From NCBI GenBank assembly GCA_964486295.1, contig CAZAMF010000016.1, positions 1-29,326 of the forward strand: a stretch of 29,326 bases of DNA, given 5' to 3'. The position numbers and the translations under genes were made by a program. The DNA is from CALBZG01 sp964486295 (GTDB lineage Bacteria; Bacillota; Clostridia; Peptostreptococcales; Anaerovoracaceae). Below are positions 24,821-29,326 of this stretch, in pieces (position 1 is the stretch's first letter; every line of letters begins with the position of its first letter). Below the pieces are notes generated by a model. That model worked only from the letters and a program-made list of their open reading frames with translations. It made no database searches and was not told the DNA's origin.

Positions 24821-25465
24821 ATGAAGGCTGATTATTGCGTGGAAGCGGCTGCAATGTTGATTTGCCTGGCCGGTAACCATATGATTTTTAACGGGAGCCA
24901 AAGGTTTCGATTAAGACACAGAATTATAAAAATCCCAAATAAGGCGGAAGTCTTTTTGAGGTGTCTTTCCAACACGGGATACATGAAGCATAAAAGAGGC
25001 GAGAAGGCAGATATGGAAATATACGAAAGTATATCCTTCATGAGAAATATCATGGCACTTGGGAATGGTAGAAATATCAGTGCCGATCATTTGATCTCTC
25101 AACTGGCTGAAAGGGATTCTCAGCTGAAAACCGCCTATATCAAAATGCTTTCAATGCTGAGAGTAAATAAAAAAGCGGAAGCGGCGGAAGCCTTTTCCGA
25201 TGAAGCAGGCACCGTTATGGGGCGTGAATTCGCAGGGCTTCTGATTCAGTGGGATGAGCTGGATCCTGCGGCGCTATCCGAGATTCTGCTGTCACATCAG
25301 AAAAACATCAAAGAAGTGCGAGTCACGGCAAGAAAAAAAAGAGACGAAGCGATCAGTGATCTGATTTATTTGCCTGTGGTAGCAAACGTGATGATGATCT
25401 GCATAAACTGTATTTATACTACTTACTATTTACAACAGCAAGAAATGTTTGGAATGTTCTTTTGA
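24821..25465 (+). CDS. TadC-like membrane protein
   Basis: This 214-residue protein has a hydrophobic stretch near the N terminus (about 6-24), a polar helical middle with repeated Lys/Glu-rich helices, and a C-terminal membrane helix (about 183-207) ending in a short tail. Position after the TadB-like gene and the helix-rich cytosolic part suggest the TadC partner, in a reduced form: TadC proteins usually have three helices and about 300 residues. The ATG at 24821 has AAGGAG (24810-24815) 5 nt upstream; the in-frame ATG at 24776 lies inside the previous gene and lacks a site. It may be a shortened TadC or an unrelated membrane partner. Confidence 0.5.
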   Translation: MKADYCVEAAAMLICLAGNHMIFNGSQRFRLRHRIIKIPNKAEVFLRCLSNTGYMKHKRGEKADMEIYESISFMRNIMALGNGRNISADHLISQLAERDSQLKTAYIKMLSMLRVNKKAEAAEAFSDEAGTVMGREFAGLLIQWDELDPAALSEILLSHQKNIKEVRVTARKKRDEAISDLIYLPVVANVMMICINCIYTTYYLQQQEMFGMFF

Positions 25466-25481
25466 AGGGAGGTGAGACAAG

Positions 25482-25625
25482 ATGAAGCAGGTCATTATAT
25501 TGGTGACGATGATAGGCTTGGGTTTGGCAATCTCAGGATTTATTCACGGATTTGAGGAGACTGCAGGCACAATGACTACCACGACGCAAAACAACATTCA
25601 AAGCAGTATGAACAGTGTTATTTAG
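25482..25625 (+). CDS. 47-aa hydrophobic pilin-like small protein
   Basis: This small gene is too short for most gene finders. It has a strong ribosome site GGGAGGTG (25468-25475) 6 nt before the ATG. Residues 4-22 form one membrane helix (VIILVTMIGLGLAISGFIH), followed by a short Thr/Gln/Asn-rich tail. Position and size match the Flp pilin place of Tad operons. It has no charged leader with Gly before the hydrophobic stretch and no Glu at +5, so it is not a standard class III prepilin. Its first 23 residues resemble those of the next gene. It could be the main pilin, a minor pilin or an assembly factor. Confidence 0.68.
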   Translation: MKQVIILVTMIGLGLAISGFIHGFEETAGTMTTTTQNNIQSSMNSVI

Positions 25626-25642
25626 CCGGTTCCGGAACCGGC
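25625..25642 (+). repeat. 18-bp perfect palindrome between the two small genes
   Basis: GCCGGTTCCGGAACCGGC is its own reverse complement and begins at the last base of the 47-aa gene's stop codon. In RNA it would form a 7-bp GC-rich stem with a CCGG loop. No T run follows, so it is not a terminator. It may stabilise the 3' end of the upstream message or temper translation downstream. Confidence 0.7.
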
Positions 25643-25665
25643 AACCGGAGCAGAAAGGACAGGGG

Positions 25666-25824
25666 ATGAAACAGCTTGTGGTAATGAGCGCGATGATCGC
25701 TCTGGGGTTGTTCATTTTCGGGCTGATAGCCGGGAAAGGAGACAACTCCATTCTCGCAAGCCTTGAGGCGGCATGGGAAAAAAATATTGAAATAAGAAGT
25801 TTTTACCCTGGTGAAGATCTATGA
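25666..25824 (+). CDS. 52-aa hydrophobic pilin-like small protein
   Basis: This 52-residue protein has one N-terminal membrane helix (about 4-23) and a short, mildly charged tail (GKGDNSILASLEAAWEKN). Its start MKQLVVMSAMIALGLFIFGL aligns without gaps with the 47-aa protein upstream (shared MKQ, MI, LGL, I, G), suggesting tandem duplication followed by divergence of the tail. The ATG at 25666 has AAAGGA (25653-25658) upstream; a GTG extension to 25615 would read through the palindrome and has no ribosome site. Its stop overlaps the next start (ATGA). The function is not recognised; a structural pilin-like role is inferred from position. Confidence 0.68.
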   Translation: MKQLVVMSAMIALGLFIFGLIAGKGDNSILASLEAAWEKNIEIRSFYPGEDL

Positions 25825-26222
25825 AACAATTTATTGTTTTAACTGCTATATTGCCGATCCTTCTGATTTTCATCCTCCAGATAGGCTATGATCAAAAGAA
25901 TATCAGCACCGTCAACCGGATTCAGGAAGCGGTTTACACAGCAAAGGAGGATGCAAAATTGCAGGGCTACTTCTCAGAGGAACGAATGGAACTGCTGAAA
26001 TCCGAGCTGGAGAAAATCGAAGGAGTGGTTTCCGCCAACATTTACAGTCCGCAAAAGTATCCACAAGCCAGGTATAGCATTGGAGAAAACCGACACATCG
26101 ACTACGAAGTGGAGATCGTGCTTGAAAATGTCATGGCCGGGGGAGGCATGATGATTGATCCGGAAAAAAACACATACAAATATGTGATCAAAAGCTATAC
26201 CGCAAGCGAGTATCTGGAGTGA
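25821..26222 (+). CDS. TadE-like single-pass pseudopilin
   Basis: This 133-residue protein has an N-terminal hydrophobic helix (about 4-22) containing the LPILLIFILQIGYDQ pattern, which resembles the TadE-family segment LPILLLLLFGIIDFG. An extracellular-type soluble domain follows, with a helical part (28-65) and a beta-rich part (66-130). TadE proteins usually carry a G-x4-E prepilin site just before this helix. Here Met1 stands almost at that point and the Gly and Glu are missing. It overlaps the upstream small gene by 4 nt. The role in pilus or pseudopilus assembly is inferred. Confidence 0.62.
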   Translation: MKQFIVLTAILPILLIFILQIGYDQKNISTVNRIQEAVYTAKEDAKLQGYFSEERMELLKSELEKIEGVVSANIYSPQKYPQARYSIGENRHIDYEVEIVLENVMAGGGMMIDPEKNTYKYVIKSYTASEYLE

Positions 26223-26243
26223 TCGATAAGGGGTTTATTGTAT

Positions 26244-26675
26244 ATGAAAGTATTTATTGTATTTCTGAGCTTGCTGATTGTAAATGTCAGTCTGATGACA
26301 TTCCATAGCGGATTGGGCCGCTACATAGAACTCCAGAACACGTTTAAAATGGCATCGGAAGAATGTGCTGCTCAGGCAGCACTTCTTTTAAATGAAGAAG
26401 AATTTTCCAAAGGCCTTTATATCTTTGACTATATAAAAGGCCAAAGTGAATCAATGAAATATATGGCTGCACTTTGCGGCCAACTCGGTATTCGTGACGG
26501 GTATTCCGTGAGTCTGCGCTATGAGGACGATTTTAGCCACTATAGCGATAATAATCCGGGGCACCTGCCCAGAGTGACAGCGACAATTTCAGTGGATGTA
26601 AGCAGTCTGTTTGTGTCGCCGCCATTTGATAAAGCGGTGGTCAAACGCTCCTCCTGCTATGAAGTCAAACCGTAA
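26244..26675 (+). CDS. TadF/TadE-like single-pass protein
   Basis: This 143-residue protein has one N-terminal membrane helix (about 3-21), then an amphipathic helix (FKMASEECAAQAALLL) like that of TadE/TadF pseudopilins, and a beta-rich C-terminal half. Three cysteines (in SEECAAQ, AALCGQL and SSCYEV) could form a disulfide outside the cell. The ATG at 26244 lies 10 nt after AAGGGG; a TTG at 26238 is closer but less likely. It is the last gene of the operon. No clear terminator follows, but the next gene has its own promoter. I do not recognise a precise family. Confidence 0.55.
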   Translation: MKVFIVFLSLLIVNVSLMTFHSGLGRYIELQNTFKMASEECAAQAALLLNEEEFSKGLYIFDYIKGQSESMKYMAALCGQLGIRDGYSVSLRYEDDFSHYSDNNPGHLPRVTATISVDVSSLFVSPPFDKAVVKRSSCYEVKP

Positions 26676-26702
26676 GAGGTTTACGAAATCATTGATAATT
26701 AA

Positions 26703-26731
26703 TTGAAAACAACAGGAACTGATAGTATAAT
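26703..26731 (+). promoter_or_regulatory. Sigma-A promoter of the beta-CASP gene
   Basis: TTGAAA (26703-26708, 5 of 6) and a perfect TATAAT (26726-26731) are 17 bp apart, 23 nt before the ATG. It separates this unit from the Tad-like operon. Confidence 0.85.
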
Positions 26732-26753
26732 AAAATACTGGAGGTAATTCATT

Positions 26754-28487
26754 ATGAAGATTGAATTTTGCGGCGCTGCACAGGGGGTTACAGGCTCCTG
26801 CCACCTGATCACGACAAAGAAACATAAAGTGCTCCTGGATTGCGGGCAGTTTCAGGGAGGTAAAGCCGAAGATGCAATGAATTTTGAGGATTTTCCGTTT
26901 AATGCGGCAGAAATAGATTGTGTGATCCTCAGCCATGCACACATCGACCATTGCGGCAGGATCCCTCTACTCATGAACAGAGGATTTAAAGGCCCTGTTT
27001 ATTGTACGGATGCCACGGCAGATCTTATAGAGGTGATGCTGAAGGATTCGGGCTATATCCATGAAAAAGAAGCGCAATGGAAAAATGAAAAGGCTGAGAG
27101 AGCCGGGAAATCCTACAGGGCAAAACCTCTCTATACCTTTAATGATGCGATTGCGGCGTTACAATTGGTTAAACCTTATCTTTATGACCAGCTTTTTGTA
27201 ATCAATGATGAAATGAAAGTAGTTTTCAACGAAGCCGGCCATATCTTGGGGTCATCGATTGTCGAGCTGTGGGTCGATGAGGGAGAACCGAAAGGAGAAA
27301 AAATCTCCAAGGTCGTATTTTCAGGGGATCTGGGAATGGTCAACCGCCCGATTTTAAGAGATCCGAAGAAAATCAAAAAGGCTGACTTCCTGATTATGGA
27401 AGCTACCTATGGAAACCGCCTTCATACGCCAAACAGTGCAAGTGTCGACGAATTAATGAACATTGTGCTGAAAACCATCAAGCGGGGCGGCAACGTCATT
27501 ATCCCTTCATTCGCAGTCGGAAGAACACAGGAACTGATTTTTGAATTCAACCGGTTTTATGAACAGCATCCGGAATTTGAAGCCGCGCTGGACAATGTCA
27601 TGGTGTATGTGGATTCACCAATGGCTACCACTGCTACAGAGGTGTTCAGAAGAAACGCCCAGGTATTTGATGATGAAACCCGGGATTACATCATGAGGGG
27701 CGATCATCCTCTTGATTTTAAAAATCTTGTTTTCACAAGATCCACAGAAGAATCAAGATTTCTCAATTTCGACAAAACTCCAAAGGTGATTATATCCGCT
27801 AGCGGTATGTGCGAGGCTGGCCGGATCAGACATCATCTCAAGTATAACCTGTGGAACCCGAAAAGCAGCATTGTATTCGTAGGATTCCAGGCAGAAGGCA
27901 CATTAGGCAGACTGATCGTGGATGGCCAGAAAGATTTTACACTCTTTGGGGATGAAATCCATGTCAATGCTGAAATTTACGATCTTGAAGGATTTTCCGG
28001 GCATGCGGATAAAAATGGATTGCTTGACTGGCTGTCCGGCTTCCAGAAAGAACCGAAGCATATTTTTTTGGTCCATGGAGAAAGCCAGGCCAAGAAAGAT
28101 TTCGCGGCGCAAGTCAGAGAAAAGCTGGGGTTCAACCCTATCGTCATTGAAGGCTTCAGCGGATACGAACTGGAGTCAGATGAACTTTCAACCATGCAGC
28201 AGGTATTCGAAGACATTGTTGACCAGGATGGAATCAACGAATTCCGCAGGAGAGTCAATACCATTCATAATTCGCTTAACGCAATATTTGCCAATACAAA
28301 TCTTGTCCTCGGAAAAGGCGTAGATCAGAAAAGACTTGTGGAAATGAACAACATCCTGCTTTCACTTGAAAAGAGTTCATTGAATCTCGGGGCGGTTGTT
28401 TCAAGAGAGAGCGATAATGTGATGGGAACACCTCAAAACAGCCCGGTCCAGGGCGAAACTCAGAACGAACAGAAGGAATCGCGATGA
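26754..28487 (+). CDS. Metallo-beta-lactamase fold beta-CASP RNase-like protein
   Basis: This 577-residue cytosolic protein has the full zinc signature HAHIDH (61-66), AGHILGSS, SGDLG, and the C-terminal SGHAD and LVHGE motifs. A beta-CASP domain lies in the middle (SFAVGRTQEL, SASGMCEAGRIRHHL). This is the CPSF73/Ysh1-like group of RNA-processing nucleases, also found widely in bacteria, distinct from RNase J. A 110-residue helical tail (about 465-577) follows the core. GGAGGT (26740-26745) and its own promoter lie upstream. Its stop overlaps the udk start, linking an RNA-degrading enzyme with uridine salvage. The natural RNA target is unknown. Confidence 0.92.
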   Translation: MKIEFCGAAQGVTGSCHLITTKKHKVLLDCGQFQGGKAEDAMNFEDFPFNAAEIDCVILSHAHIDHCGRIPLLMNRGFKGPVYCTDATADLIEVMLKDSGYIHEKEAQWKNEKAERAGKSYRAKPLYTFNDAIAALQLVKPYLYDQLFVINDEMKVVFNEAGHILGSSIVELWVDEGEPKGEKISKVVFSGDLGMVNRPILRDPKKIKKADFLIMEATYGNRLHTPNSASVDELMNIVLKTIKRGGNVIIPSFAVGRTQELIFEFNRFYEQHPEFEAALDNVMVYVDSPMATTATEVFRRNAQVFDDETRDYIMRGDHPLDFKNLVFTRSTEESRFLNFDKTPKVIISASGMCEAGRIRHHLKYNLWNPKSSIVFVGFQAEGTLGRLIVDGQKDFTLFGDEIHVNAEIYDLEGFSGHADKNGLLDWLSGFQKEPKHIFLVHGESQAKKDFAAQVREKLGFNPIVIEGFSGYELESDELSTMQQVFEDIVDQDGINEFRRRVNTIHNSLNAIFANTNLVLGKGVDQKRLVEMNNILLSLEKSSLNLGAVVSRESDNVMGTPQNSPVQGETQNEQKESR

Positions 28488-29128
28488 ATGGGAAAGAAGT
28501 AATAGTAATAGGCATTGCCGGGGGCACCGGAAGTGGAAAAAGCACAATGATCAATAAGATCAAGAGCGAGTTCAACGAGCAGATCACGATCATCAACCAC
28601 GATTATTATTATAAGGACAGAAGTGATATCAGCTTTGAGGAAAGACAAAAACTCAATTATGATCACCCCGATGCTTTTGACACGGATCTGATGATCGAGC
28701 ATATTAAAAAGCTGAAAAGCTGGAAGCAGGTAGAAAGACCAGTCTATGATTTTACAGTCCATAACAGAACCGGCGAAACGGTTACGCTTTACCCTGCAAA
28801 GGTCATTATCGTTGAGGGTATCCTTATTTTCGAAAACAAGGAACTTATGAAGCTTTTCGATGTAAAAATATTTATTGATACGGATCCCGATGTTCGTATT
28901 GTAAGGCGCATATTAAGGGATGTGCGCGAACGCGGCAGAAGTCTGGAATCGGTCATCAACCAGTATATGACCACGGTCAAACTCATGCACGAGCAGTTCG
29001 TAGAACCCAGCAAAAAATATGCGGATGTCATAGTGCCTGAAGGCGGATTCAATATGGTGGCCCTCCAGATGATCAACCACAGAATCAATGCGATGCTGTC
29101 GGAATTGGAAAATCAACAAAAAAAATAA
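28484..29128 (+). CDS. udk: Uridine kinase
   Basis: It phosphorylates uridine and cytidine to the monophosphates. The 214-residue length is typical. The P-loop GIAGGTGSGKST (10-21) and HDYYYKD are characteristic, followed by NYDHPDAFDTDLM, PVYDFTVHNRT, VIIVEGILIF and RRILRDVRERGRS. All match family segments for nucleoside and ATP binding. The ATG overlaps the previous stop (ATGA), so translation is coupled. No terminator is visible, and the next gene has its own promoter. Confidence 0.96.
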   Translation: MNGKEVIVIGIAGGTGSGKSTMINKIKSEFNEQITIINHDYYYKDRSDISFEERQKLNYDHPDAFDTDLMIEHIKKLKSWKQVERPVYDFTVHNRTGETVTLYPAKVIIVEGILIFENKELMKLFDVKIFIDTDPDVRIVRRILRDVRERGRSLESVINQYMTTVKLMHEQFVEPSKKYADVIVPEGGFNMVALQMINHRINAMLSELENQQKK

Positions 29129-29139
29129 AATCACATCTG

Positions 29140-29169
29140 TTGGGATTTGCAATATCAATGTGATATAAT
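29140..29169 (+). promoter_or_regulatory. Extended -10 promoter for the last gene
   Basis: TTGGGA (29140-29145) is 18 bp from a perfect TATAAT (29164-29169) that carries the extended TGn element (29161-29163). The leader to the next ATG is about 100 nt. It holds a small imperfect hairpin, CCGGaTCC (29184-29191) with GGACCGG (29200-29206). Confidence 0.78.
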
Positions 29170-29277
29170 AGAATAGTCGTTGACCGGATCCACTAACATG
29201 GACCGGCTATGAAATTGTCTTTAGCTCGTAGTATCATTAATAAATTTTAGTTACTTTTTTAGTAGGAGGTAAACAAA

Positions 29278-29326
29278 ATGCTGAGAGAGTCATTGCCGAA
29301 AATCACAACTCCAGTACCGGGTCCTA
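29278..29326 (+). CDS. N-terminal fragment, possible class III aminotransferase
   Basis: Only 16 codons are in the window. A perfect AGGAGGT (29263-29269) lies 8 nt before the ATG. The sequence LPKITTPVPGP resembles the beginning of class III pyridoxal-phosphate aminotransferases such as GabT-like enzymes, where a similar PGP(K/R)S segment opens the protein. The fragment is too short to be certain. Confidence 0.45.
   Translation, partial: MLRESLPKITTPVPGP

Noticed and set aside
25615..25665. Longer form of the 52-aa protein from a GTG at 25615
   Set aside because: It would read through the palindrome, has no ribosome site, and would bury the MKQ start shared with the 47-aa protein.
26676..26702. 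Terminator after the Tad-like operon
   Set aside because: Only a weak pairing near 26668-26685 is seen and no T run follows, so I do not call one.

Overview
The window is a stretch of a low-to-medium GC Gram-positive chromosome, most likely from an anaerobic member of the Clostridia. The signs are strong purine-rich ribosome binding sites before most genes, the Firmicute-type gene order priA-def-fmt-metallopeptidase-rsmB-prpC-prkC-rsgA-rpe, a butyrate kinase, and the QueH form of epoxyqueuosine reductase. I cannot name the species. Almost all genes lie on the + strand; only one radical SAM gene is on the - strand. I saw no CRISPR array, insertion sequence, prophage or rRNA.

Layout. 1-54 is the 3' part of a tRNA-Phe with its terminator. 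195-569 holds a small thioredoxin-like protein and a 41-residue cysteine-containing companion. 810-1883 is a lone tyrosine recombinase with altered catalytic residues, bracketed by hairpin terminators. 2049-3769 carries thymidine kinase and butyrate kinase. 3808-4686 (-) is a radical SAM protein, divergent from queH-asnA (4797-6511). 6561-16495 is the conserved housekeeping block: replication restart (priA), formyl-methionine handling (def, fmt), a membrane zinc peptidase, 16S rRNA methylation (rsmB), the PP2C phosphatase and PASTA kinase pair (prpC, prkC), ribosome assembly GTPase (rsgA) and rpe. It ends in a clear terminator. 16660-20865 is a P-type Mg2+ ATPase followed by a membrane-anchored metallophosphoesterase, again closed by a terminator.

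21043-26675 is the most unusual part: nine tightly packed or overlapping genes that read as a compact, very divergent Tad/Flp-type pilus or secretion machine. They are a CpaB-like SAF protein, a CpaE/TadZ-like protein with a degenerate P-loop, a CpaF-like ATPase with an altered Walker A, TadB- and TadC-like membrane proteins, two tiny related hydrophobic proteins (47 and 52 aa), and two TadE/TadF-like single-pass proteins. None of the four pilin-like proteins has a recognisable prepilin peptidase site, and no prepilin peptidase gene is present here. The operon has a strong promoter whose -10 box is flanked by a 12-bp perfect inverted repeat, and an 18-bp palindrome sits between the two tiny genes.

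26754-29128 holds a beta-CASP metallo-beta-lactamase-fold RNase-like protein overlapping uridine kinase. The window ends in the first 16 codons of a gene that may be a class III aminotransferase. No gene-free stretch exceeds 300 bases; the longest (570-809) holds a terminator and the recombinase promoter.
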